Assembly: GCA_002284615.2 (NCBI GenBank)
Contig: MU069472.1
Coordinates: 653,344-665,412, forward strand
Reading direction: 5' to 3'
DNA: 12,069 bases
Origin: Dunaliella salina
Taxonomy: Eukaryota > Chlorophyta > Chlorophyceae > Chlamydomonadales > Dunaliellaceae
Shown here: in pieces, positions 1 to 7,215 of the stretch
Layout of the letters: every line of letters begins with the position of its first letter
Position numbering within the stretch: the first letter of the stretch is position 1
Made by a program: the position numbers and the translations under genes
Notes under the pieces: model-generated
Databases searched by the model: none
What the model was told of the DNA's origin: nothing
The model's input: the letters and a program-made list of their open reading frames with translations, nothing else

Positions 1-1099
1 TGTCCAATCTGTACCTGCCTTCCCCCTGCCCTCATCTGCTCTGCTCAGCCATATTCTGCGATTTGTGGCCTCTGGTTATCCGTGCAGCCAACCCCTCCAC
101 ACAGTGTCATGTTGCTGTTCATACATCCAGCATGCATCCTTGTGTACCGAGCATTCCAAATGTGGCAGCCTCCCAAGCAAAGCGCAGAGTTGCTATGCTT
201 GGCTCAGGCTGTTTGGCACCCAACTCAGCAAAAAAAGTGGACTTTCAAACTTGGACCAAATGGCCAGCACCTTTGGACCAAAGTCGCTTGAAGGATATCA
301 AGCTAGGCAGCAATGTCAGGTTTTGTGGGGAGTTGTTGGGCAGGCGTTCTGGCAGGAGGCACCCATCAGGGCGGATGCTGGTGCAGAATGGAGGGCCTGG
401 GTCAGCCTGCCCATATTGCGAGCTCATTGTACAAGATTTAGCACAGAGTTGCGGTCCACAATTATGTTCCGCAATCAAATTAAATTGAGGTCGCTTGGTG
501 GACTAGTTGGAAATCGCCAAGCTGATTTCAAGTATGGCCCACTTCATTTTCCACCTTTTTTCCATCCAACTCCCAACTCCTCGACAGAAAACTGGCCTAC
601 TTTGCACCAGAGTTGCAATCCACACAGAACCATATTCCAGAACTTGAGTTGCAGGTTGCAGATTTGTTGAGCAGCTGAGGAGTAGCATCTGTTTGGGCTC
701 CGACATGCAGGTTTTAGTATTGGTATTTGTTTCAAACTGTACCCCACATTGCTTTCTCAGCGCCTGCGTGCAGAGCTCAGAAACAGCTTACCAGCGCGCT
801 TTCCTGCTCTTGGAGTGGTGCAGGAAGGGGCCAGATGTTTTGTCGCAAAGCCATTGACACTCTTCTACCTAGGCAAAGGGGAAGGGGGAGGGAAGGTCCA
901 GCCATGGGGACGACTTCCTTGCTTGATGCCTCCATGCCGATATGATCTGCTGTTAATGCTTTCATGTTTTCACGCGCTGTTTTATGATTTTCTGCCTCCC
1001 CACCCTCCACATGCTCAGGTCTTCATTGTTTAGCAAACCTGAATCTTGTGCATGACAACGTGTTGAAGCCAATGTGTCCCTGCCTCCAATGCCCTGCAG
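1..1099 (+). other. probable intron of the ATP-grasp gene; no exon recognised
   Basis: I see no supported coding exon here. The first recognisable exon starts at 1100 after a clear acceptor (ccctgcag). Its first base completes a split codon ending in A, so an upstream exon must exist. I looked for the expected ATP-grasp core motif (an Asn/Arg-Met-Gly-Gly stretch just before this exon) and did not find it, so this stretch is probably all intron. The 201-codon open frame at 65-670 is low-complexity, shows no domain and is most likely chance. Confidence 0.45.
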
Positions 1100-1169
1100 A
1101 GACATCAACCTCCTTGTTTGGGGGGTGGACCTGGTCGAGGAGAATTTGTATGCGCACGTAGGAATTCCG
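1100..1169 (+). CDS. ATP-grasp ligase (carnosine synthase-like), exon A of the visible 3' end
   Basis: This is the first of five exons that join in frame to give the C-terminal 130 residues of an ATP-grasp ligase. The exon is 70 nt: one base completing a split codon, then 23 codons. It contains NLLVWGVDLVEE followed by a VGIP turn. This is the G-V-D-L helix region that follows the metal-binding Glu/Asn strand in carnosine-synthase-type ATP-grasp enzymes, where the preceding residues are typically MGG-x-Y-x-R-D. Enzymes of this family use ATP to join a carboxylate to an amino group (carnosine synthase: beta-alanine plus histidine), probably in the cytosol; the substrate here cannot be told. 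The acceptor is ccctgcag and the donor gtgagt. The catalytic residues lie upstream of the window. The call rests on motif order over five exons and on my memory of the family, without a search. Confidence 0.68.
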
Positions 1170-1269
1170 GTGAGTGATGTTTCACTCTATGCGTGTACGG
1201 TTGGTCAACTTCGTACTTTCAGCTTTTACGCTGGGAAACTGTGAGTGTGCAGTCTGGTGCAGGTCCATG

Positions 1270-1515
1270 GCGAGGCTTTGATCTGCAGCTCATGCTTTTG
1301 GGGTATAGCAAGCAGTGTCAGCGCTTTGATCAGCAGCCAGGGCTCTGCAGGACATGCAAGCACTGCGTCTGCACTTAGATCAGCCGCCTGTGCTCCAGAG
1401 AATGAGCAAGCTGAGTGTGCACACCGATCAACAGCCCGTGCCCTGCAGGAATAGCAAGCACTGTGCCTGCAAATAAATCCGCACTTTTGATAAGCAGCTT
1501 GTGCTCTGTGCTAAG
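1270..1515 (+). repeat. degenerate ~50-bp tandem repeat, about five units
   Basis: The motif tttgatcagcagcc...ctctgcag...agcaagcactgtgtctgcac recurs, with the GAT core ending at 1282, 1330, 1380, 1428 and 1491 (steps of 48, 50, 48 and 63). Units b and d carry ctctgcag or ccctgcag, which look like splice acceptors. The array ends about 40 bp before the real acceptor of the next exon (gcctgcag), so it may be a decayed relative of that intron-exon junction; the similarity is too weak to be sure. Confidence 0.7.
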
Positions 1516-1553
1516 TTTCCTTCTTCCTCATTTGCTTGTCGTGCTGCCTGCAG

Positions 1554-1616
1554 GTCCGTCCATTCATCGCCCGCCAACCGCTCAAGCAAATTGCAGAGTA
1601 CTCCATCAATGCCCAG
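1554..1616 (+). CDS. ATP-grasp ligase (carnosine synthase-like), exon B
   Basis: The exon is 63 nt, exactly 21 codons, in phase 0 at both ends. It starts VRPFIARQPLK and ends AEYSINAQ. It continues the VGIP turn of exon A into VRP, the usual G-x-P-x-x-P passage after the G-V-D-L helix in this family. The acceptor is gctgcctgcag. The donor is GC rather than GT (CAG|gcaagt), a strong match to the U1 consensus apart from the C. No other reading of the 1170-2118 interval bridges exons A and C in frame. Confidence 0.66.
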
Positions 1617-1644
1617 GCAAGTGCTGTGGTCTCCTGGATCTCTA

Positions 1645-1900
1645 AACCAGGAGGATGACAAGGTTTTCATGGTTCACAAGAAAGGAGCCATCACTCAAAC
1701 CAAATGACTGTTAGGCTAGGCAGGAGGATGACGTGCACAGTAGTGCATGTGTCTGGCAGGCGTCTGGTGGGGGGCAAAGAGAGCTGTGCGTCGGCAAGTG
1801 CGAGTCCAGTCTTATGAACGTCTGAACTAGGAAGACGACATTCGCAGCAGTGCAGGTGTCTGATTGTTCACCAGCACAGTGTGAAGAGGTCTGAACGAGG
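1645..1900 (+). repeat. weak ~111-bp direct repeat within intron B
   Basis: ctaggcaggaggatgac...gcacagtagtgcatgtgtctg at 1716 is matched by ctaggaagacgac...gcagcagtgcaggtgtctga at 1827, 111 bp on. Shorter echoes occur at about 1650 (accaggaggatgacaagg) and 1887 (gtctgaacgaggg). The similarity is modest and the copies are old. Confidence 0.4.
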
Positions 1901-2118
1901 GAGGGTACAAGCGCTGGCAATCTTTGGTGGCCAAGTGAGGGAGGCAGTGCGCGCTTTACTCGGGTGTTCTGAGAGAGAGTGGGGACATGCAGCACTCACG
2001 TACGGAGCGTGCTTATTCTCGCCAGGTTACAGGGAGCAAATTATTGGCAATATGGTCACTGGTACTCCTCCACAAATTGGTAGCAGGGATCAAGCGAACA
2101 CTCTTGCTGCACTCACAG

Positions 2119-2202
2119 GTCACTGGTATTTTGAGAGACACAGATTACTTGAAGCCCTGGCAAAACCACCCTGAGGTCCTTTACGCGCGACCCTTGGTAG
2201 AG
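2119..2202 (+). CDS. ATP-grasp ligase (carnosine synthase-like), exon C
   Basis: The exon is 84 nt, 28 codons, in phase 0 at both ends. It begins VTGILRDTDYLK, continues PWQNHPEV and ends ARPLVE. This matches the small C-terminal subdomain of carnosine-synthase-type ATP-grasp proteins: a G-x-hydrophobic strand, a loop, then 'hydrophobic-hydrophobic-V/E-PG' leading into the next exon. The acceptor is gctgcactcacag and the donor is a canonical gtaagt. A long GC/GT alternating tract begins only about 15 bp inside the downstream intron. Partial copies of this exon's start (GTTACAGGGA at 2026 and GTCACTGGTA at 2055) lie just upstream. Confidence 0.68.
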
Positions 2203-2218
2203 GTAAGTGCGCATGCCC

Positions 2219-2244
2219 ATGCGCGCGCGCGCACACGCGCGCGC

Positions 2245-2319
<75 letters not shown>

Positions 2320-2320
2320 N

Positions 2321-2369
<49 letters not shown>

Positions 2370-2372
2370 GTG
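2219..2372 (+). repeat. (GC)n-(GT)n microsatellite with a one-base gap
   Basis: Alternating gcgcgcgc, acac and cgcgcgcg at 2219-2244 run straight into (GT)n from 2245. There is one N at 2320, perfect repeat to 2364 and imperfect repeat to 2372. The tract is almost entirely alternating purine-pyrimidine, the classic Z-DNA-prone composition. The N marks an unresolved length, so the true number of units is unknown. It lies in the intron immediately after exon C. The open frames it creates on either strand (CVCV or HTHT) are artefacts. Confidence 0.97.
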
Positions 2373-2612
2373 CAAGCTCTCCCTGATCTATCCCTCATGT
2401 AGTCTCAGACTCTGAGTTTGCAAGACCAATCAGTTTTAGCACGAGTGCTAGGCTTAATTGCCCAGGTACAAGCAAGCATGGGCGCATACAAGGGCATGAG
2501 AGGAAGCCATGAGTCCAAGTGGACAAGTGCTCGGCTCCGGCAGCTGGGCACAAAAGTGTAGAGCAAGCAAGGGCGCATGCAGGTACACATAGGTGCTATG
2601 AAGGCCGTAAGG

Positions 2613-2780
2613 AAGGGCACAAAGAAAAGTGCAAGGGCACATGCAAGGGCACAAAGAAGGGCACATGCAAGGGCTCAACCAAGGCCGCAATGGCTCTTGT
2701 AAGGGCTAAAAGAAGCTCATATGCAAGGGCACAAAGAAGGGTGCATGGGCACAAAGAAGGGCGCATGAAAGGGCCTTACT
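2613..2780 (+). repeat. 12-bp minisatellite (AAGGGCACAWGC/AAGGGCACAAAG)
   Basis: AAGGGC starts occur at 2613, 2633, 2645, 2657, 2669, 2701, 2725, 2737 and 2757, mostly spaced 12 or 24 bp, with alternating ...ACATGC and ...ACAAAG tails. The plus-strand frame reads as a four-residue Lys-Gly-Thr-Cys/Lys pattern, but the array lies inside the intron between exons C and D and there is no sign that it is translated. Confidence 0.85.
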
Positions 2781-2868
2781 ATAGGGGCATTCGGGACGGA
2801 ATGAGGCTCGCCGCAAGGAGGGGAAAACAAAAGGATACATGTGGATGAGCAAGCAAGGTCTCAGGGGT

Positions 2869-3148
2869 TAGGCCATGGATGTATCAGCGCTTCAGGAAGC
2901 TTTCTGCAGTGCGCGTTCATCATGTGGTTTGCTCTTTTTTCCAAATGACCCTCTGCAGTGCGGCATAGATGCATAAACGCTGCAGGACCCTTTCTGCTGT
3001 GCGACTTCATCCCCTGTTTCTTGTTTTTTCTCCTTTCCAGATGACCCCATACAGCCTGGCAACAGATGCATAAGCAGTGCAGACACACCCTGCCGCGCGA
3101 CCTCACTCATTATTTTTCCTATTTTCTTGTTCCGCTTGACTCATGCAG
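2869..3148 (+). repeat. decayed tandem copies of the exon D start and its acceptor
   Basis: Units of 90, 97 and 94 bp are marked by an ATGCAT(A/C)A or ATGTATCA word at 2879, 2969, 3066 and 3160; the last word lies inside real exon D. Each unit carries a T/C-rich stretch, an AG, and then a copy of the exon D start. The acceptor-like sites are tctgcag before 2959, ccatacag before 3055, and the real catgcag before 3149. The copy at 3055 still starts CCTGGC and reads PGNRCISSAD, against PGHKCISVAD in exon D, before it diverges. These are pseudo-exons produced by tandem duplication of the intron-exon junction. Confidence 0.8.
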
Positions 3149-3223
3149 CCTGGCCACAAATGCATCAGCGTCGCCGACGGCCTGCCGACGTGGGTGTGCG
3201 AAATCATGGTCACCAAACCCAAG
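3149..3223 (+). CDS. ATP-grasp ligase (carnosine synthase-like), exon D
   Basis: The exon is 75 nt, 25 codons, in phase 0 at both ends. It begins PGHKCISVADGLPTWV and ends EIMVTKPK. Joined to the ...PLVE of exon C it gives a 'VEPG' turn followed by a D-G-x-P-T-W strand, the pattern of the closing strands of the C-terminal subdomain in this family. The acceptor is ttgactcatgcag. The donor is again GC (AAG|gcaagt), as in exon B. It is the only intact member of a tandem series whose degraded copies lie just upstream. Confidence 0.68.
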
Positions 3224-3526
3224 GCAAGTGCGCGAGAGGTCACACTGATTCATCACTATCACATGTCTTTTTGCTGCAGGCAAGTGTACTTGTGTGAGTA
3301 ATGGTACCTCGGTGTGTTTGTGCTGTATCCATTAGCCAGACCTGTGTTGCCGCTGCTTGTTTTTCCGCCCGGCCTGGTGTCTCTCTGAAAACCTTGTAGG
3401 CAGGCATTATCTCTATCTAAGCTTGGAAGGTAGGCCTCGATGTCATCAGCTTCTTTTTTTCCAGTGTCCTGACCATCAACGTAGCCTGGGTCTCACATTT
3501 TTAAGGCCTGTCGTGCTGATATTTTC

Positions 3527-3528
<2 letters not shown>

Positions 3529-3610
<82 letters not shown>
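3529..3610 (+). repeat. (GT)41 microsatellite
   Basis: A perfect 82-nt GT run directly follows attttcag and is followed by tcgcgcgcgtgtgtgcgcgcgtg. As with the other two arrays in the window, the plus strand is the GT strand, and the array begins directly after an AG or a GC run. Confidence 0.98.
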
Positions 3611-3611
<1 letters not shown>

Positions 3612-3944
3612 CGCGCGCGTGTGTGCGCGCGTGAAGATTGGTAAGGGCTATGTGCAACCAAAAAAGAGGAAAGGGAAGACTGCATTGTCAGTTTTGGCAG
3701 CGTGCATTCATTGGTATTCTTATTGTCGTTTCCAACGAAAGCCACCCTGGGTGCTGTTGGGTGAAGTTAACAAAGCACAAGTCTTTGCCAACCAAATTGC
3801 TACATGCATTCTAACACAATTGTCGTAGGAGCAACTAGCAAACTAGGTGGGGTCTTGTTGATGGGACCATGTGCAACGAAAGTTTTGAAGCCCTGAATCA
3901 GGAGCACGCAGGAAGGCTTCGGACAGCACGTGTCAATCCCTTTA

Positions 3945-4520
3945 AAATATATATCCTGAATCCCGAGATCAAGAGCTTTCGATTGGTATATACATGAGTC
4001 CAATCGGGGGGGTTGAGGGGGGGGGGGGGTCCAACCTTTGGGACCCCCCCTCCAGAATTTTTCTGAGCCATTTCTGGAGGAATTCAAATATGTTGTTGGA
4101 TTCCTGAGCTCAAGGACTGTCAATCGGCACCCTCTTTGGGCACACTGGGTAAAAGGGGATGTGCATGAAAAAGAGTCAATGCCACATTCGCATGGGTGTG
4201 GGTTTCAGGGAGCATGGAGATGAACATGCAGCAACCCAATTCAAATTTCCAAGATAGTGACAATGTGTAATGTAGGTCCTTGCATGGTGAAGTCAGGAGG
4301 TCACGTTCTAGACTTGCAAGCCAGTTGTGGGCCCTGGAAGGGCAAGCTTGCATGGGCGTCCGCTCCTCAGTTTTTGCCCCAAAAATCTGCTCCAACTCAA
4401 ATGTTAATTGCGATGGGTGTGCAGATGGACGCGGCATTCAAAGAGGAGCAGATCGGCACCATTTTTGATTGGATGAGGGCTCTGGAAGGGGGGTTTTGCG
4501 GGTGGTGGGTCAGGGAAGTC
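3945..4520 (+). repeat. dispersed repeat, copy 1 (uninterrupted)
   Basis: This copy aligns collinearly with 9468-10413. Shared landmarks are atcctgaatc/attcagaatcc, gggaccccc, gagccattt/gagccactt, the word block gattcctgagct, ggcaccctcttt, gatagtgacaatgt, ttgcaagccagttg and gctccaactcaa. It then continues as attgcgatgggtgtgcagatgg and gaggagcagatcgg. It contains G7 and G13 runs (4006-4012 and 4017-4029). Divergence between the copies is high, so the repeat is old. Because this copy lacks the insertions present in copy 2, it acts as the empty site. Its class is unknown; both strands are broken by stops. Confidence 0.82.
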
Positions 4521-4679
4521 CAGCCCAAAAATTACCTGCGCCTTCCAGGACCAGTGGGGAAAGCATCCAAGCAATGCTGAAAAATTGGCGATGCCAGTCT
4601 CTCACTGATGATTCCAGTCACAACCCTTTCAGTTGCATGAGCCACAATGCCCATGACAGCACTTGAGCATGCCATGATG

Positions 4680-4842
4680 CATGTGCAAGTGTGAATGCTT
4701 CACCGGCGTGCATTGCTGTGTGCACTGCAGCAAGCATGAGTGCATGCATAGATCTGCTCATTGCTGCATGCATGGCTGTGTGCATTGCTGCATGGATTAC
4801 TGCATGCATCACTGTGCGCATTGCTGCATGCTGTGTTTGTGC
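4680..4842 (+). repeat. 12-bp minisatellite (CATTGCTGCATG-like)
   Basis: CATTGCTG starts at 4711, 4759, 4783 and 4819, spaced 48, 24 and 36 bp, all multiples of 12. The intervening 12-mers (for example CATGAGTGCATG, CATGGCTGTGTG and GATTACTGCATG) are variants of the same unit. It lies in the last intron of the ATP-grasp gene. The minus-strand frame reads as a Met-His-Ala-Ala type four-residue repeat, with no evidence of expression. Confidence 0.85.
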
Positions 4843-4977
4843 ATAACACACAAAGATTAGTACGTACATTCTGCGTCAAGATTGATGCATGCATTCCATT
4901 GTGCGTTCTTGCATGCATTGGTACCGATTTCATTTTATGAAAGGTTTGTCTCTCCCTGTGTTCTGTTCACACCACTT

Positions 4978-5522
4978 CTGCAAAATGTCACTATCGTTGC
5001 TGAAGACCTGTATATTTTTGCACCTTTGAACATTATTGCCCCCTTTTGCATCTCCATCATCCCAAAGCCATGGAACTACCTGCACCATTTCCCTGTGTTT
5101 TCTTCTCAGGTGCAAGTCGCCATGACTTCATGAAAGACATCGCTGCCTCCTTGGACATCTCCATCATCCCCAAGCCAATCAAGTTCCTGCACACATGCCC
5201 AGTGTTTGCTTCACAGATGTAAGACGCCATCGCATTTATCCAAGACATCCCCAAGCCAACCAAGCATGTGCATGCATTTTTTGTGTTTGCTTCACAGGTG
5301 CAAGATGCCATCGTGTCTGTTGAAGGCATCGCAACGTGCCCGGACATCCCCGTCCAATTATTTTGAAGCCAACCAAGCCTGTGCACGCATTTTTTGTGTT
5401 TGCTTCACAGGTGCAAGATGCCATCGTGTCTGTTGAAGGCATCGTCATGTGCCCAGACATCCCCACCAATTATTTTGAAGCCAATCGAGCAACCGCACCC
5501 GTTCTTTGTGTCTGCTTCACAG
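4978..5522 (+). repeat. five tandem pseudo-exon copies of the last exon with acceptors
   Basis: Copies of the last exon begin at 4978 (very decayed), 5110, 5217, 5298 and 5411, and the real exon begins at 5523; the steps are 132, 107, 81, 113 and 112 bp. Each of the later copies is preceded by tttgcttcacag or a near match and starts (G/A)TGCAAGAYGCCAT. The copies at 5298 and 5411 are nearly identical to each other over their first 60 bp and keep the VQDAI start. The 5298 copy stops after 22 codons; the 5411 copy stays open for about 68 codons, to 5614. The 5110 and 5217 copies stop within eight codons. The ATCCCCAAGCCAATCAAG block, which encodes the PKPIK tail, is kept at 5167 (copy 5110) and in the real exon. 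The 5298 and 5411 copies can serve as alternative terminal exons on sequence grounds alone. Confidence 0.85.
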
Positions 5523-5624
5523 GTGCAAGATGCCATCACATTCATCAAGGACATCGCCGCATCCTTGGACATCCCCATCATCCCCAAGCCAATCAAGCAC
5601 CTGCATGGCCCTGAGCCCCATTAG
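5523..5624 (+). CDS. ATP-grasp ligase (carnosine synthase-like), exon E with stop
   Basis: The exon is 102 nt: 33 codons and TAG. It starts VQDAITFIKDIAASL, continues DIPIIPKPIKHLHG and ends PEPH. Joined to exon D (TKPK) in phase 0, it forms the final amphipathic helix and the short C-terminal tail expected at the end of carnosine-synthase-like ATP-grasp proteins. I chose this copy of the tandem series because it alone keeps the helix and the LDIP-IP tail without a frame break and gives a natural-length C-terminus. The acceptor is tgtctgcttcacag. No clear TGTAA lies close downstream; the nearest I see is at 6213. Confidence 0.66.
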   Translation: MQDAITFIKDIAASLDIPIIPKPIKHLHGPEPH

Positions 5625-5635
5625 CTGCGCAATTT

Positions 5636-5866
5636 TTTGTGTGGACCTAGTTGGCGGCAAGGCAATCTACAATGTTCCCACATTGCTGGGGCCGATGGTG
5701 GGTTGGGTTGTGGAACAAGGGCTAGAAGGAAAGAGGTCTCATCGCTGTCTCTGCCGAGTTGGGCAATGTGGAAGCTTTCAACTGCCTTTTGTCACAGGAA
5801 GGCAAGGATTTTGCTGGATTGTCTATGTCCCTGCAACACACCAGTGAAGGAGTCCAGAATGGCTCA
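5636..5866 (+). other. exon-like stretch, product unknown
   Basis: After an acceptor-like ttgtgtggacctag at 5636-5649, one frame reads GGKAIYNVPTLLGPMVGW and then VVEQGLEGK. From about 5720 a different frame reads LIAVSAELGNVEAFNCLLSQ and then EGKDFAGLSMSL. Both have natural-looking composition, but they are in different frames. Either a short intron or a frameshift lies between them, or the whole is chance. A gap and an 18-G run follow immediately. It could be an exon of a downstream gene, a 3' UTR of the ATP-grasp gene or a pseudogene. I do not recognise the sequence. Confidence 0.25.
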
Positions 5867-5870
5867 CAAA

Positions 5871-5890
5871 NNGGGGGGGGGGGGGGGGGG
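5871..5890. other. NN gap beside an 18-base G run
   Basis: There are two N at 5871-5872 followed by eighteen G. The sequence around a long homopolymer is unreliable, so the frames on either side should not be joined with confidence. Confidence 0.95.
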
Positions 5891-6249
5891 CTGGCTTGCC
5901 TCATTGCTCCATTTAAAAGGAGGTCGCGCTTCGATACTAAGTGAGGATGGTCGTTAGAACTAGCACACATCTGTTGGAATGCTGTCCTTCCATTCCAGCC
6001 TTATTCCGGAAGTGGAGGCTGAGCACTTCAGGTTCTGAGGCGGTTGCCAGGTGTGCATGCATCGGCAAGCATGGGGCACCCTGGATGTGGCTTTCACTGG
6101 AAGGACGGGTCATGGCTGTCGGGGGAAAGTCGGGGCAGCGCGGGAAAGACACAATCCGCGCATTGACAGACAGTGTCTCCGCTTGCATTTGTCTTGACTC
6201 GCTCGCTCATGCTGTAATTTTGATTTTCCTGCGGTTCTCAGAACATAAG
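5891..6249. other. no supported gene
   Basis: There is no recognisable protein. An acceptor-like tccttccattccag at 5999 and a short open stretch follow, but there is no second boundary that would make an exon. TGTAA at 6213-6217 could be a chlorophyte-type poly(A) signal for the gene ending at 5624, but the distance (about 590 bp) makes this weak. Confidence 0.35.
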
Positions 6250-7176
6250 GTAAGGTCACATCGCTATATCCGCCTACGAGGGCAGCTGAGCGGAAACACA
6301 GACCTGGAGCTAGACAAGTCTTCAAAAAAAATGCATATAGAAATGTCAACTGTTGAGAAACATGCGATGAATCCACGTAAAGCAGAGGTTCTCCAAGTAA
6401 GCACTGAGGAAATGGCACAAGAAGTCTTAACCAGAATGCTCATACGTTTGACTCGAAACTCCAGGTATTCGGACACCAAGTGCAAGGAGAGAAATGGTCA
6501 GATGCAGATTTGCATGATGCTTGGCAACCAGTTTCCTCAAAACTCCAAAAACCCTAATGCATTGTTTAGGAAAGCAGTTCAAGAAAGCACACAGGATTAA
6601 AGGTAAGGTTACATCGCTACATCCGCCTGCGAGGGCAGCTGAGTGGAAACACAGACCTGGAATTAGACAAGTCTTCAAAAAAAAAAAAGCGTATAGAAAT
6701 GTCAACTGTTGAGAAACGTGCGCTCATAGTACCGCGCAATGCAGAGGTTCTCCAAGTAAGCACTGAGAAAATGGCACAAGGAGTCTTACCCGGAATGCTC
6801 ATACGTTTGACTCAAAACGCCAGGTATTTAGACACCAAGTGCAAGGAGAGAAATGGTCAGATGCACATTTGCATGATGCTTGGCAAACAGTTTCCTCGAA
6901 ACTCCAAAAATCCTATTGCATTGTTTAGGAAAGCAGATCAAGAAAGCACGCAGGATTAAAGGTAAGGTTACATCGCTAAATCCGCCTACGAGGGCAGCTG
7001 AGCAGAAACACAGACCTGGAACTAGACAAGTCTTCAAAAAAAATGCGTACAGAAATGTCAACTATCGAGAAACATGCGCCCATAGTACCACGTAAAGCAG
7101 AGGTTCTCCAAGCAAGCACTGAGAAAATGGCACAAGAAGTCTTAACCAGAATGCTCATACGTTTGACTCGAAACTC
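6250..7176 (-). repeat. three-unit head-to-tail array, ~353-359 bp unit (third truncated)
   Basis: Units begin at 6250, 6603 and 6962 with GGTAAGG(T/C)(T/C)ACATCGCTA. They run through gagggcagctgag, an A-run, gaaatgtcaact, cagaggttctccaag, atggcacaag and ctcatacgtttgactc. The third unit stops at 7176, after gaaactc, where unique sequence resumes. Differences are mostly point changes plus A-run length. Two short fragments at 10341-10355 and 10432-10473 match the reverse complement of this unit's first bases. That suggests that GCGATGTAACCTTACC, read on the minus strand, is the element's fixed 3' end; hence the minus call. No frame crosses the units without stops, and the long plus-strand frame at 5941-6600 is broken by unit 2. 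Confidence 0.85.
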
Positions 7177-7192
7177 TTTAACATGCCCACAG

Positions 7193-7215
7193 ACATGGGA
7201 GCACCTGCTGTGGAG
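7193..7215 (+). other. possible small exon, weak
   Basis: Immediately after the array, atgcccacag is followed by a short open stretch and an excellent donor (GTGGAG|gtaagc at 7216). The open frame from the ATG at 7183 reads MPTDMGAPAVE. A second acceptor-like site at 7371 (ctgaactttcaag) would join it in frame to VTETELRWNQWLPP. The two ends fit in phase 0, but the chain is too short for a family call. Confidence 0.22.

Larger units (their letters stand above)
3224..5522 (+). other. 2.3-kb intron between exons D and E
   Basis: This GC-AG intron is bounded by exon D and the last exon. It holds a (GT)41 microsatellite, one copy of a ~570-bp dispersed repeat, a 12-bp minisatellite and a tandem series of pseudo-exons, each listed separately. 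The remaining stretches (about 3224-3528 and 3640-3940) show no coding signal that I can support. Confidence 0.6.

Noticed and set aside
65..670. 201-codon plus-strand open frame
   Set aside because: It has low-complexity composition, no motif and no splice context, and overlapping frames on both strands are also open. It probably lies in an intron.
1987..2415. Frames encoding CVCV or HTHT runs across the GT arrays
   Set aside because: They are translations of microsatellite sequence with an N inside. Only the exon at 2119-2202 within this frame is supported.
2519..2848. Lys/Gly/Cys-rich 109-codon frame
   Set aside because: It is a translation of a 12-bp minisatellite within an intron, with no conserved domain.
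3529..3610. Use of GT runs as splice donors after AG
   Set aside because: The AG|GT at 3528 and 12002 follows from the array sequence itself, and no exon frame leads into either site.
4978..5624. CRISPR-like array
   Set aside because: Units of 81-132 bp have no constant short repeat with unique spacers; the similarity covers the whole unit and matches an exon. The genome is eukaryotic.
5941..6600. 219-codon plus-strand open frame
   Set aside because: It runs from unrelated sequence into the first unit of a tandem repeat. The equivalent frames in units 2 and 3 are broken or start elsewhere, so it is a chance frame.
6250..7176. Terminal inverted repeats of one 4.2-kb DNA transposon (6250 against 10339-10473)
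   Set aside because: The inverted matches on the right are short pieces, each with its own flanking direct repeats, so they are separate insertions and not one element's terminus. No transposase was found between them.
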